Positions 27,244 through 36,826 of a stretch of 64,000 nt of DNA are shown in pieces. The position numbers and the translations under genes were made by a program. The number at the start of each line of letters is the position of its first letter. Within the stretch, counting starts at the first letter, position 1. The notes under the pieces were generated by a model. That model did no database searches. It saw only the letters and a program-made list of their open reading frames with translations, and was not told the DNA's origin. Location of the stretch: assembly GCA_039025235.1 (NCBI GenBank), contig JBCCOS010000002.1:124001-188000 (forward strand), given 5' to 3'. This stretch comes from MED-G105 sp039025235 (lineage in GTDB: Bacteria > Pseudomonadota > Alphaproteobacteria > Caulobacterales > Parvularculaceae).

Positions 27244-28077
27244 CTAATTAAGCTGACCGGCAATGGCGAAAAGGCCCATGCCCATAACAACCCGGTAAAT
27301 GACGAAAGGTGTGAAACTCACGCTTTGTGTAAATTTCATAAATGCGGCAATGACGACAAATGCGACAAGGCAGGATAGAGCGGCAACAATAGCAGCGGCT
27401 TCTAGCGCCAGCGGTGTTCCCTGCGAAATCATCTTAACGCCGGCAAACATGCCAATGGCGGCGATTGTGGGCATGGCCAACAGCATCGAAAACCGCGCCG
27501 CATCAGGTCGCGACCACCCCAAATAACGCGCCGCGGTCATCGTCACACCCGACCGGCTCGCGCCCGGGATAAGCGACAAGGTTTGCGCCAGGCCAATGAC
27601 CATGGCCTGACGCCAGGTTATCCCCGTCAGCCCGTCGACGAGTTCTTCATCTGACGGCGCCCGATCGGCATGCCCCCGATCGGCATGCCAAAGTAAAAGT
27701 CCGAAAAATATGCTGGCACCGGCAATCACATAAGGCGATCGAAGATAATCAATAAGACCGGTGATGGCGAGAACGGCGCCTAAAAAAATGACGGGTAGAC
27801 TTGCGCAAAAAATAAATAAGAACAGCGTTTTATTGGCACTGGACCGAAAAGTAACGGTATCGACAGCACCACTGATGAGCATAGTCGTTTCACGATTGAA
27901 GTAGGCCATGACCGCAAAGAGGGTGCCGACGTGGGCTGCCACGTCGATTAACGGGCCTTGATCAGCCCATTCTTCCACAAATAATGGTGCTAGAATGAGA
28001 TGAGCTGACGATGAAATCGGCAGAAATTCCGTGATGCCTTGCACAATCGCAAGGACGATAAGTTGAATGATGGGCAT
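27244..28077 (-). CDS. uppP: Undecaprenyl-diphosphate phosphatase
   Basis: Polytopic enzyme (277 aa) that recycles undecaprenyl pyrophosphate to the lipid carrier for peptidoglycan and polysaccharide synthesis; also called BacA because overproduction gives bacitracin resistance. Both signature motifs are present: EFLPISSSAHL near the N terminus and PGASRSG around residue 170. Length and about eight helices fit. An in-frame 15-bp duplication gives HADRGHADRA in the loop before residue 145, absent from what I expect of the family. Single gene with its own hairpin downstream. Confidence 0.95.
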   Translation of the reverse strand: MPIIQLIVLAIVQGITEFLPISSSAHLILAPLFVEEWADQGPLIDVAAHVGTLFAVMAYFNRETTMLISGAVDTVTFRSSANKTLFLFIFCASLPVIFLGAVLAITGLIDYLRSPYVIAGASIFFGLLLWHADRGHADRAPSDEELVDGLTGITWRQAMVIGLAQTLSLIPGASRSGVTMTAARYLGWSRPDAARFSMLLAMPTIAAIGMFAGVKMISQGTPLALEAAAIVAALSCLVAFVVIAAFMKFTQSVSFTPFVIYRVVMGMGLFAIAGQLN

Positions 28078-28288
28078 TGCGGATTTCCATGCGTATGTCG
28101 CGAAAGCTTAGACCGTAACCGTTTACTGGCAATATTATGTTAATGATGTTTTGGAGCCGTTGCGCAATATAATCGGGTGCACAAAATAATCGGGTGCACA
28201 AAATGGAGTTGTCCGCATCAATCCTGAAGCACTGCCAGAGCAAGTGTGTTCGGTCGGCTGCCCGCATTATAATTGCCAGAAGCGCTTA
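28078..28288. other. Gap with 17-bp tandem repeat
   Basis: ATAATCGGGTGCACAAA occurs twice in tandem (28169-28185, 28186-28202), then a degraded subfamily A fragment (about 28230-28290). No gene seen. Confidence 0.55.
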
Positions 28289-28354
28289 AAACGATGGATA
28301 AAGCGATTAAGTGATCTCAATTGATCCGAAATCACTTTAAGGCTGCAATCGTTT
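28289..28354 (-). terminator. Nested hairpin after the ATP-grasp gene
   Basis: Outer stem AAACGAT (28289-28295) with ATCGTTT (28348-28354); inner stem AAGTGAT (28309-28315) with ATCACTT (28331-28337). It lies 16 bases past the last gene of the operon and probably ends it. Confidence 0.5.
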
Positions 28355-28369
28355 CAGTGAGCAAAACGG

Positions 28370-29419
28370 CTAAGCCGCCGCACTGTCATTACGCGAACCG
28401 TTTGGCAGTCTCGTAACAGTGGCACCACCGTCTGGGGGCGTTCCAACAGGTGTGGCAGTCGGAACGTCAAACGATGTCTCATAAACGCGTTTTGCAAACC
28501 GGACACGCGTTCCCACATCCCTATCATCAAGCTCTAAAGCGGCAATAGCCGCTAAATGGTCTCGAAGCCCACGACGATTAGCGATCTGAATAGCCAGTCC
28601 TGGTCGACCGTTCAGTTCTAGTAACATTGGCCCCAGATCCCGATCAAGAACGATGTCAACACCAATATAGCCCAGCCCAGTCACATCATAAGCACGCGCC
28701 GCCATGGTCAAAATATCATCCCAATGCGGAATTTCGATTCCAGACAATGGCTCTCCAGTATCGGGATGGCAATCGATCAATCGATTGCCTTGCATCGCAC
28801 TTTCTGTAACACCATCATTCACCCGGACGCCAACACCAACGCCGCCACGATGGAGATTTGCCTTACCGTCCGACGCAGAGGTCGGCAATCGCGCCATGGC
28901 GCATGCTGGAACCCCGCCAAGGACAATAACGCGCAAGTCTGGCACACCTTTGAAGCAAATCCGATCAAGAACCGGATCGAAGCGAACGCGGTATTCTATC
29001 ATCGCTGCATCCGGCTGGCCGCCCAAACTATACATACCCGAAAGAATGTTCGTCACGTGATAGCGGACGTCCGCGGCATCCACGCGCCGTCCGCTCGACA
29101 AACGCCAAGCCCCCATTAAAGGCCGCTCAATGACGAGAACACCCTTCCCTTGAGAGCCATTCGCCGGCTTAATAACGCAACCATCCTTACCGCCAAGAGC
29201 AATAATATCTTGCAATCGAGCGAGATCACGGCCATCGCGAATGACGCCAAAGAGTTTTGGGTTTTGAATATCCGCCGCATCGGCCAGAGACTTCGTCTCG
29301 ACCTTATCATTGACTCTATGCATCAAGGAGCGCGGGTTTCGCGTATTGATCAGGTTCAAATTGCGTTCGTTTACGCCAATGACCCCACTTTTCAGCAATG
29401 AACGAAGTTGAGAAATCAT
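28370..29419 (-). CDS. Alpha-L-glutamate ligase-like ATP-grasp protein
   Basis: 349-residue ATP-grasp enzyme related to RimK (the TIGR02291-type ligase-like family). ATP-grasp features: VIKPANGSQGKGVLVIE for nucleotide binding, and GYIGVDIVLDRDLGPMLLELNGRPGLAIQ holding the metal-binding Asp/Glu/Asn residues. It starts four bases inside the end of the preceding gene (ATGA), so expression is coupled. Last gene of a three-gene operon with a retropepsin-like protease and an inactive transglutaminase/7TM protein. Such operons have been linked to osmotic adaptation; the substrate being ligated is unknown. Confidence 0.9.
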   Translation of the reverse strand: MISQLRSLLKSGVIGVNERNLNLINTRNPRSLMHRVNDKVETKSLADAADIQNPKLFGVIRDGRDLARLQDIIALGGKDGCVIKPANGSQGKGVLVIERPLMGAWRLSSGRRVDAADVRYHVTNILSGMYSLGGQPDAAMIEYRVRFDPVLDRICFKGVPDLRVIVLGGVPACAMARLPTSASDGKANLHRGGVGVGVRVNDGVTESAMQGNRLIDCHPDTGEPLSGIEIPHWDDILTMAARAYDVTGLGYIGVDIVLDRDLGPMLLELNGRPGLAIQIANRRGLRDHLAAIAALELDDRDVGTRVRFAKRVYETSFDVPTATPVGTPPDGGATVTRLPNGSRNDSAAA

Positions 29420-31005
29420 GACGACCTTGCAAGCTCTCTAAAACGCCACACCTCGGAGGCACGTAATCCTGTGTATCTACCCATTAATAGGCAAATTCCC
29501 ATCAATACGAAAAGTAATTCTGGGTAATAATACATTAGGAATTCGACATGTTGGTTGGCCATCACCAAATAGGCGAGCGCTGCGACGACCAAGCTCCCCA
29601 AACCTTGCTTTACGGCTTCAGACCCGGACACCTCTTCCCACAGGATAGACATGCGTTCAATCGTCATTGTAAGGATCACCATAGGAAACAGTGAGATCGA
29701 TAATCCTATTGACTGATTGGATTCGCTCAAAATATTGGTGATTGCCGCCATAGCAATCACAATAAAAATCAACACAACCGCCAGGCGTGGGACCAGCAGC
29801 AGTTGTAGTCGTTCGAGATAAAAGCGTAGCGCAAGTCCAATCACCACGAGACTTGTGAACAAAACGACACCACTCAGCAGAGCCGTTTCACGAAAAGCGA
29901 TGCCGATGAGGACCGGCATAAAAGTCCCGAGCGTTTCGATACCAATGAACTGTCGCAAAAATACGAGCAGCGTAATACCAACCGGTATTGTGACCAAAAC
30001 CTTGTAAACAAGCTGCGTCGTCACAGGCAGTGCACCAAAACTGAATAGGCTTAAAACGGGACTCGCCTTACGCGCCGATGCGTCCGCAAGCACTTCAGCG
30101 GCGCCACTCCTCGATTGAAATCCAATTTGTAGATCGAGTTCTCCGATACCTCGCGATCGCAGTAAGGGGGCGTCACCATGCCAGATCGTCAAGAAGCGGG
30201 CGGGTTCACCAGAAGGAAAATACCGTCGTTCCTCATCACCAATTCTATATTCAAGCCAATGTTCAATTTCCGCACGCCGCTTACCTGTCGCAAGGTAGAC
30301 TCCATTAGCAATTCGTGCACGGATTTTATTCGCCGCAAGCGTCTGGCGTGCGAGCTCCAAACGCGCAATCGCGGACGGCAGACCATCGAGGAGTGCTGCG
30401 ATTTCATCCGCATCCTCACCAGCGGATTCATTGGGATTAAAAATCGATCTAAGCGCGAACTCCACAAACGTTAAATCATCTGACGAGCGCCGCCTTAAGC
30501 TTGCGAGAAAAACAATAAACGCCTGTCGCTTCACGACATCTTCTTGCAAAGGAACAGTATCAGCATCAAGAACAACATCTGCTGCATCAAAACTTGCAGA
30601 GAAAGGCGTGCTAGCGCGCTCGCCTTCTACTTGCGCAGCATACCGTAAAACCTTTTTATTGCTTGGAAACCTGTAGGACCAAACCGCAGATCGATTTCCC
30701 GTTTCCTCTTCAGCATTCAACGTAAGGCCGAACGATCCGTTATAAAACTGCTCACCCGAAACCGCGCGTGCATCGCTTAGACTTGGAAGAAATAGATCTA
30801 TTCTTGCAGGCTCATTTTGACCCTGGAACTCCATATAGACTTCAAAGTCCCACAACATTTTTTCCACGCGCGGAAAAACCGGAAAATCATACCGCGTGAC
30901 CTTGAACGCCATAACGCCCAGCCCCACTGCAATGAATATGAACGCTAAGAAAAGGGACTGTCGAAGGCTAGACGTCATCACCGTCGTTATCTTTCTCTGA
31001 TGCAA
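29416..31005 (-). CDS. Inactive transglutaminase fused to seven-helix membrane domain
   Basis: 529-residue membrane protein. One N-terminal helix (about 15-35), a periplasmic inactive transglutaminase-like domain to about residue 310, then seven C-terminal membrane helices (from about 325; VTIPVGITLLVFLRQFIG). Proteins of this architecture lack the catalytic Cys-His-Asp and are encoded between an atypical aspartic protease and an ATP-grasp ligase-like protein, as here. Start at 31005 overlaps the upstream gene by 38 bases; the ATG at 30978 (MTSSLRQS) overlaps by 11 and may be the real start. Probably binds peptide rather than cutting it. Confidence 0.88.
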   Translation of the reverse strand: MHQRKITTVMTSSLRQSLFLAFIFIAVGLGVMAFKVTRYDFPVFPRVEKMLWDFEVYMEFQGQNEPARIDLFLPSLSDARAVSGEQFYNGSFGLTLNAEEETGNRSAVWSYRFPSNKKVLRYAAQVEGERASTPFSASFDAADVVLDADTVPLQEDVVKRQAFIVFLASLRRRSSDDLTFVEFALRSIFNPNESAGEDADEIAALLDGLPSAIARLELARQTLAANKIRARIANGVYLATGKRRAEIEHWLEYRIGDEERRYFPSGEPARFLTIWHGDAPLLRSRGIGELDLQIGFQSRSGAAEVLADASARKASPVLSLFSFGALPVTTQLVYKVLVTIPVGITLLVFLRQFIGIETLGTFMPVLIGIAFRETALLSGVVLFTSLVVIGLALRFYLERLQLLLVPRLAVVLIFIVIAMAAITNILSESNQSIGLSISLFPMVILTMTIERMSILWEEVSGSEAVKQGLGSLVVAALAYLVMANQHVEFLMYYYPELLFVLMGICLLMGRYTGLRASEVWRFRELARSS

Positions 31006-31741
31006 TTGCCGCAGTGTCGGGCTTCGCAGTGTCGGGGTCGATCACAAGATCACCGGCGATCTCATCATCCTCCCGCGCATTGGGGTCGCATGACTGCTCG
31101 GCAGCAAATGTTTTTCCGGAATCCACAACAATACGATGGGCGAGGAACTCTCTGCCAATTAAAATATCGAAATCAAAGTGCGAGCGATCAGCCAGGTTAA
31201 GCTCTGCATTGCCTCGTTTGCCTCCTACACATAGCGGCAAATAGATTACAGGCCGGCGAACACTCCCTCCCCGCTTTGTTTTGATGCGTGTAAAACGAAC
31301 AACATTCTGATCATAGCGAATAGAGCGCCCATCATTTCCGATCAGTCGAAAGCGAACCCAGGTGTCTTTTCCCTTGCGGTCGTAAAGCTCGATGTCACGC
31401 GCGTAGACCGAACTTGTATCAGCACCAGTATCGAGTTTCCCTTTCATCGCAAGGCCCAAACCACCAACGGATACATTTTCCAGAAAACCCAGCGTGATCG
31501 CTTTGCCTCTTGCATCATCAGCGACCATTTTTGCAGACGGCTTTTCAGCACCAGCGGGATCGAGATTTTCTAAGTCAGCCGCTAGGAGGGGCGTAAAAAA
31601 GAGATCGCCGCTGAAACTCAACAGGCAGAAAATAGGAAGCAGCCGAATTACCTTCGATAGCAGACCTTTAGGATCAGCCTCATAAGGAACGGGATGACGG
31701 CTAGATTGTTGTGCTAAAATACTCGGATTGATCAGTTTCAT
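30968..31741 (-). CDS. Retropepsin-like aspartic protease (RimK/ATP-dependent zinc protease family)
   Basis: 257-residue secreted or anchored protein with an N-terminal hydrophobic segment (about 31-50). The family carries the misleading label zinc protease, but KLDTGADTSS at about 102-110 is the retropepsin Asp-Thr-Gly-Ala active site (Asp 104), one per chain, which implies a homodimer. Conserved LIGREFL further on fits the retropepsin flap and fold. The C-terminal tail has an in-frame 15-bp duplication (DTAKPDTAA). First gene of the three-gene operon. Confidence 0.88.
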   Translation of the reverse strand: MKLINPSILAQQSSRHPVPYEADPKGLLSKVIRLLPIFCLLSFSGDLFFTPLLAADLENLDPAGAEKPSAKMVADDARGKAITLGFLENVSVGGLGLAMKGKLDTGADTSSVYARDIELYDRKGKDTWVRFRLIGNDGRSIRYDQNVVRFTRIKTKRGGSVRRPVIYLPLCVGGKRGNAELNLADRSHFDFDILIGREFLAHRIVVDSGKTFAAEQSCDPNAREDDEIAGDLVIDPDTAKPDTAAIASEKDNDGDDV

Positions 31742-32248
31742 TTGTTCGCCTCAAGTCATCTGTATTTGGCCACCAGCGATACTTGCTGCGATGAAGCATG
31801 ATCTATGTATCGCACAACTATTTTGGCAACCAAAGCTAAGGGACCGAAAGACCAAAGAGATTTGCCCATTTTGCCAAGCGAAACTTTTGCAATCGCGTAG
31901 CAAGGTGGCGACGTGTTTGCCAGATGCTGCTCGAATCTTAACGATTGTTCATAAAGCTTCACGTCTCTGGTTTGCACATACCCTCGGTTCGCTCGTTGAC
32001 GTTGCTTGACCGTCGTTTCACCGAACTGACGATTAGTTCGCCGGTTTTGAGGGAATGCCCCTCGAAGGTCGAGATTTCAGCGTCAAAATTCCGACAATGC
32101 GTCGGCCCTTGAGTTGCAAAAAATCGTCGGCATCCGCTAAGGAGCTTCTGCAATTGTCTACCATTCATCCATGCCGAGATGTGGAAGCAGGCAAACAGCG
32201 CGCAAACAATGTAAAGACTAGGACGAGCGAAAACGGTAAAATCCAGCG
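31742..32248. other. Divergent promoter region
   Basis: 507 bases between the protease operon and the MFS gene. One hairpin CGAACT/AGTTCG (32022-32040) is followed by CCGGTTTT. No convincing gene; small frames lack ribosome sites. Confidence 0.5.
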
Positions 32249-33655
32249 ATGAAATCCGTTACGACGCGTCGGTTTTGTCACAAAAAAGGGCCTTCCTTGA
32301 ATTCAACACCCCCCTTATTTTTTCAACGGCGGTTCTGGCCGTTGTGGACAGCGATGTCACTTGGCACGTTGGCTGACAATATTCTGCGACAAGCCCTATT
32401 AATTGGTATTTCGTTTGGGATCATATCCGTTCCCGGTTTCGGAAATTCCGACGACGCAATTCCAATTATTGGCATACTCTTGCCGTTAGGTATTCTAACG
32501 TTTTCACCAATCGCCGGCCAACTCGCAGACAAACTAGAAACGAGCCTTATGCTCCGTCGCACAAAGGCGGTTGAAATCATTTTAATGGTATTTGCGGCAG
32601 TTGCCTTTATGAGTGGTAATGGCCCTGCTGCTATCGCAACCCTATTTGCCATGGGCGTACAATCAGCTTTTTTTTCGCCCACGCGGACAGCAGCGCTGCC
32701 CAAATATCTAACGCCAGATGAATTATTGCGGGGTAATGCTCTTTGTAATGCGGGTCTGTTTACCTTCATATTATTGGGGTACGGCGTTGGCGGCTATCTG
32801 ATTGCCCTACCAAATGGTCCCAATATTGTTGGGTTTGCTCTTGTCTCCGCGTCGTTCTTCGGATGGCTTGCGTCACTTCGCGCACCTTTTGCAGAAGCAA
32901 ACGATCCCAGCCTTAAAATCAGCTTCAACTCACCAAGACTTGCCCTGCGTATAGTGAAAATATCAGCGCGATGCCCTGGCATATTCCCACCGCTTCTCGG
33001 GGCCGCCGTTTTCTATTTCTTTTCGACGGCTATGACGGTTCTGGTCCCACTTTTTGCACGCGATACCCTCCTCAGCGGCCCCATGGTGGCGACCGCACTC
33101 AATGGATTCTTTGCTCTTGGGGCAGGTTTGGGCTCAATATTTGCTGCCACCCTGCCGAAGGGGAGGTCGGGTTTAGGCTTCTCAGGCGCCGCGGTATTGC
33201 TCGCATCGGTAACATGCGTTGGGCTTGGTATCGTCTTTATACTGATACCTGTTCCGCAACCTGGGACATTTTCCCTAAGGAACCTTTTAACGACGCCGTT
33301 TGGTCTTTGCATTTGCACTGCCTTTATACTGATGTCAGCATTTATGGCGATGTATATTTCCCCTTTGCAAGCGGCCATGCAAAGGCGAGCGCCCCACGAT
33401 GTACGTGCACGAATTATGGCCACATGCGTATTCGCGAACGCTGTCTTTGCAATACCGGGCTCGTTATCCGTTCTCAGTGTAACCAGCGCCGGATTAACAC
33501 CACCCATGGCTTTTATAGCACTTGGGTTGCTGATGGCCGGCATTGCTGGGGTTATGGCCTATCGGAAACAAAAATTCCCAGACGGCCACTATGACGAAAG
33601 CCTTAGGGACAAGAGCGCGCATAAAGTGAATGAAAAATACGGTGCGGCGGACTAA
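32249..33655 (+). CDS. MFS transporter, possibly LplT-like
   Basis: 468-residue carrier of the major facilitator superfamily with about 12 membrane helices. After a basic N terminus it runs LWTAMSLGTLADNILRQALLIG, a start like that of lysophospholipid transporters (LplT) that move lysolipids across the inner membrane. Later GAGLGSIFAATLPKGRSGLGF and a central loop of charged residues are typical. No acyltransferase domain is attached. The upstream ribosome site is weak, so the start could be about 16 codons later. The TAA stop belongs to a repeat element. Confidence 0.8.
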   Translation: MKSVTTRRFCHKKGPSLNSTPPLFFQRRFWPLWTAMSLGTLADNILRQALLIGISFGIISVPGFGNSDDAIPIIGILLPLGILTFSPIAGQLADKLETSLMLRRTKAVEIILMVFAAVAFMSGNGPAAIATLFAMGVQSAFFSPTRTAALPKYLTPDELLRGNALCNAGLFTFILLGYGVGGYLIALPNGPNIVGFALVSASFFGWLASLRAPFAEANDPSLKISFNSPRLALRIVKISARCPGIFPPLLGAAVFYFFSTAMTVLVPLFARDTLLSGPMVATALNGFFALGAGLGSIFAATLPKGRSGLGFSGAAVLLASVTCVGLGIVFILIPVPQPGTFSLRNLLTTPFGLCICTAFILMSAFMAMYISPLQAAMQRRAPHDVRARIMATCVFANAVFAIPGSLSVLSVTSAGLTPPMAFIALGLLMAGIAGVMAYRKQKFPDGHYDESLRDKSAHKVNEKYGAAD

Positions 33656-33755
33656 AGCGCCTCCGTTTCAATTGGAATCAGAACGGCGCTTTAAGTTGTT
33701 GATTTGTCGCATTTCCTTAACGCCAACCGCACACACTTTGCTTGGAAATGCTTTA
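33653..33755 (-). repeat. Subfamily A two-hairpin element, overlaps MFS stop
   Basis: AAAGCGCC/GGCGCTTT then GCATTTCC/GGAAATGC on the plus strand, i.e. the reverse orientation of most A copies. Its first three bases are the TAA stop of the MFS gene. Confidence 0.88.
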
Positions 33756-34139
33756 AAACGGTTTCGTATCAGTGCAGATCAAGCAATCTCTATTGAATTT
33801 CATTTTTACGCGCTTATCGCGGAGAACCGTTCGCACCCTGCCCAGAAGCACTTTTCAGGTCTCGATTTGTCAGAGAACGGCGCAATGGGCCAGATCTAAA
33901 GCTCTAATCCGTTAGCGCGTCGGCTTATCAATATAGACAGTATGGGAACTGGCACAATATTTGGCACGAGAATTGGCACGAGATTTGCCAATTGGTCTTT
34001 ATCGGAATTTGCAACAGATTCCTCGAGACGGAAGATGCCTATGATGTTTCAATTAACGCTTATTAATAACGCGTAACCATGGTGTTTTTCGATTTAGTGC
34101 ATTAAAGCTTACGCAAGAAAAGTTGGTTAACCTTAGATA
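33756..34139. other. Gap with 12-bp tandem repeat
   Basis: Three exact-spaced 12-base units starting GGCACAATATTT (33951-33986). The AT-rich stretch 34060-34135 should hold the promoter for the next gene. No gene. Confidence 0.6.
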
Positions 34140-34646
34140 ATGAGTGTAACACTAATCGTTATTGGCATTTGTCTTTGCTTTGGCGCTGTTGCTGCAATTG
34201 CAGCCCGGGGACCATTTTCTTTTGAGGTTCGCCCAAGGGCCTTCACGCGTGACGACCTTAAACGTTTCTCACCCCAAAAGACTCTTTTTATCATTGGTCC
34301 GTCGGCCGATCATTCCGCTTGTCGTTTACAACGTCGGTTGTTGAAACCAGCGATAGCGTTGATCATTCGTGAAGACCTCAGCGTAATCGAACTATATGGT
34401 GATGAACAACCACTCAAGAATGGCGACGAAATTGACTGGCTTGACCCAGACTTAATGCGTCACGCCATGGGCGTTAGTTCAGGCTTTCATGTTGTTTACT
34501 TCGATCAGGAAGGCCGAAAAACATTTACATCCAACGCCCCGATCGTCTCCAATGATCTATTCGATAAGATCGGGCTCATGCCACGGTCCGAAACTTCGAC
34601 GCCAGAAACGTCGTCGCGCGTGCTGAGCAAGTTGCGGGCAGCCTAA
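34140..34646 (+). CDS. DUF4174-like secreted/anchored protein
   Basis: 168-residue protein with an N-terminal hydrophobic helix (TLIVIGICLCFGAVAAIAARG), then a domain with LFIIGPSADHSACRLQRRLL and ALIIREDLSVIELYGD, which recalls DUF4174, a thioredoxin-like fold of unknown function. The match is from the general pattern only. Its TAA stop is the first codon of the element that separates it from ugd. Convergent with ugd. Confidence 0.65.
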   Translation: MSVTLIVIGICLCFGAVAAIAARGPFSFEVRPRAFTRDDLKRFSPQKTLFIIGPSADHSACRLQRRLLKPAIALIIREDLSVIELYGDEQPLKNGDEIDWLDPDLMRHAMGVSSGFHVVYFDQEGRKTFTSNAPIVSNDLFDKIGLMPRSETSTPETSSRVLSKLRAA

Positions 34647-34747
34647 AGCATTTCCAAGGCAAGTGTGTGCGGTTGGCGTTAAGGAAATGCGTAAAATCAA
34701 CACCTTAAAGCGCCGTACTGCTTCCAATTGAAACGCAGGCGCTTTAT
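34644..34747 (+). repeat. Subfamily A two-hairpin element between convergent genes
   Basis: Full copy: GCATTTCC/GGAAATGC then AAAGCGCC/GGCGCTTT. It fills nearly the entire 108-base gap between the DUF4174-like and ugd stops and begins in the former's stop codon, so it is well placed as a two-way terminator. Confidence 0.9.
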
Positions 34748-34754
34748 AGTCGTC

Positions 34755-36056
34755 CTAACGACCGATCGAATGATATTCAAACCCTTCTTCACGCATCATA
34801 ACGGGCGGGTAGACGTTACGAAGATCAACAAATATCGGTGCACGCAGTAAGTCTTTTACACGTTTAAAATCAAGCGCACGAAACTCATCCCATTCGGTAA
34901 GTAAGACCACGGCGTCTGCACCGTCCATCGTATCATAAGGACCGTGACAATATTCGATTTCCGACAGGAGTTTCCTTGCCTCATCCATGCCAGCAGGGTC
35001 AAAGCTTTTTACATGGGCACCAGCCTTTTGTAGTGCCGGGACCAAATCAAGTGATGGGGCGTCCCGCATATCGTCAGTATTAGGTTTAAACGTCAGGCCA
35101 AGAAGGGCAATGGTCTTGTTCTTAAGATCGCCACCGCAGGCCTTCAGCACACGATTGATTAAATTCGTCTTACGTTTGTTGTTGATATCAACCACTGCTT
35201 CGACGATCTTCGTTGGTGCGCCTGCTTGTTCTGCCATTTGAACAAGTGTTTGCGTATCCTTTGGAAAACACGAACCGCCATACCCCGGACCTGCGTGAAG
35301 GAACTTAGAACCGATCCTTTTATCCAAACCAATTCCACGAGCAACTTCTTGAACATCTCCACCGACTTGTTCGCAGATGTCGGCCATTTCATTGATGAAT
35401 GTGATTTTAGTCGCGAGAAACGCATTGGCGGCGTATTTTATCAATTCAGACGTTGTTCTGTTCGTAAAGAGGATCGGTGTTTCATTGATAAAAAGAGGGC
35501 GGTAAAGTTCTCTCATAATATCACGTGCACGCTCTTCTTCTGCCCCAACAACGACGCGATCTGGCCGTTTAAAATCGTCGATGGCCGCCCCTTCACGCAG
35601 AAATTCAGGATTGGAGACAACAGAAAAATCTGCATCTGGATTAATACGACGAATAATGGCCTCGACCTCACCACCGGTTCCAACAGGAACTGTCGATTTT
35701 GTCACAACGACCGTGTAATCCGTGATGGTTTTGGCGATTTCTTCACTTGCCGCATAAACATATGACAGATCAGCAAACCCGTCGCCCCGCCGGGATGGCG
35801 TCCCAACGGCAATAAAAATAGCTTCAGCATCTTCAGAAGCGATTTGCAGATCGTCGGTAAAAGACAAACGACCGGCCTGAACATTTTCTGCAACCAAAGC
35901 ATCAAGCCCTGGTTCAAAAATAGGTATTTCGCCCCGCTCTAACATTTCAATCTTGGATTGGTCTTTGTCGACACAAACGACGGTATGACCGAAATCGGCA
36001 AAACAAGCCCCTGATACGAGCCCGACATACCCGGTTCCAACAATTGCGACTTTCAT
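34755..36056 (-). CDS. ugd: UDP-glucose 6-dehydrogenase
   Basis: NAD enzyme of 433 residues that oxidises UDP-glucose to UDP-glucuronate for polysaccharide or lipid A precursors. Rossmann start MKVAIVGTGYVGLVSGACFADFG, catalytic cysteine in GPGYGGSCFPKDT (about residue 260), and the C-terminal UDP-binding domain. GGAAGT lies at good distance before the start. No other polysaccharide genes adjoin. UDP-glucuronate users may lie elsewhere. Confidence 0.97.
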   Translation of the reverse strand: MKVAIVGTGYVGLVSGACFADFGHTVVCVDKDQSKIEMLERGEIPIFEPGLDALVAENVQAGRLSFTDDLQIASEDAEAIFIAVGTPSRRGDGFADLSYVYAASEEIAKTITDYTVVVTKSTVPVGTGGEVEAIIRRINPDADFSVVSNPEFLREGAAIDDFKRPDRVVVGAEEERARDIMRELYRPLFINETPILFTNRTTSELIKYAANAFLATKITFINEMADICEQVGGDVQEVARGIGLDKRIGSKFLHAGPGYGGSCFPKDTQTLVQMAEQAGAPTKIVEAVVDINNKRKTNLINRVLKACGGDLKNKTIALLGLTFKPNTDDMRDAPSLDLVPALQKAGAHVKSFDPAGMDEARKLLSEIEYCHGPYDTMDGADAVVLLTEWDEFRALDFKRVKDLLRAPIFVDLRNVYPPVMMREEGFEYHSIGR

Positions 36057-36436
36057 AACAACACTTCCAGTTCAAGCGAGTGTAACAATTAATGCGATAA
36101 CCTAAATTCCGACGATCTATCTATTGTAGCGACATGCATCTCTAACGTGCGGATTAAAGATAGATAGGGCAAAAAGCCAGTCCCCTTAAATTCTAAAATG
36201 ATCTAGATGGCATGGGGCGCATTGGTCTTTAGCGCGCGTTCAGCAAGATGTATGCGATCCACCACCGATACCAATTGGTTCGGCATCGCATCGGGAAGTT
36301 TGAGCAAGCACAGGTCCATTGCGTTATATTTCTATATTGGCTTAATAACACCCGTAGAATTTGAAGACCAATATGAACACGTTCGTTTCCAAGGGTCATT
36401 CAAAACGGTTTGGTGTGACAAGTTTGGGAGAGACAA
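36057..36436. other. Upstream region of ugd
   Basis: Inverted repeat CTATCTAT (36117-36124) and ATAGATAG (36160-36167) about 60-110 bases before ugd, possible regulator site. No gene seen. Confidence 0.45.
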
Positions 36437-36661
36437 ATGGGGAAGCAGTATTCAACCCATTATATTAGTTGGAGAGATGCCGATCGGGCACCGCTTGGCA
36501 TCTTTGTGAATGAGCATTCCTATGCCGCTGCAGCGTGTCGCGCACTGGAAAAAAGAATTGCGGAACTCACGAACGAAGGCTGGATTGTTGATCGTATCAT
36601 ACCGTCGAATGGCCTCACCCCTAAGCAATGCGCGGGCTATACAATCGTCGCTTTCAAATAA
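36437..36661 (+). CDS. Small hypothetical protein, 74 aa
   Basis: Plausible small gene: GGGAGAG is well placed before ATG. The product (WRDADRAPLGIFVNEHSYA...LTNEGWIVDRIIPS) has the regular mix of a folded alpha/beta domain and the NEGW segment recalls DUF4177-type small proteins. No signal or helix. It precedes cysQ by 165 bases. An opposite frame of similar length is unsupported. Confidence 0.6.
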   Translation: MGKQYSTHYISWRDADRAPLGIFVNEHSYAAAACRALEKRIAELTNEGWIVDRIIPSNGLTPKQCAGYTIVAFK

Positions 36662-36826
36662 ATGCACTATTGAATTAGCATAAAGAACTTCATCTGTTGA
36701 CCCGTTCACTTGCCCCCATTTCGGATATTGCCAACTTGCCTCATCTTGCACCGCTTGAATACAAACATTGTTAATGACACCCGCCATAACGAAACACCGC
36801 AGTCTTAAGTTCTGAAAGAGAGAATT

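Noticed and set aside
36207..36509. 100-codon frame before the small protein
   Set aside because: Overlaps the better-supported 36437 start in another frame and lacks a ribosome site.
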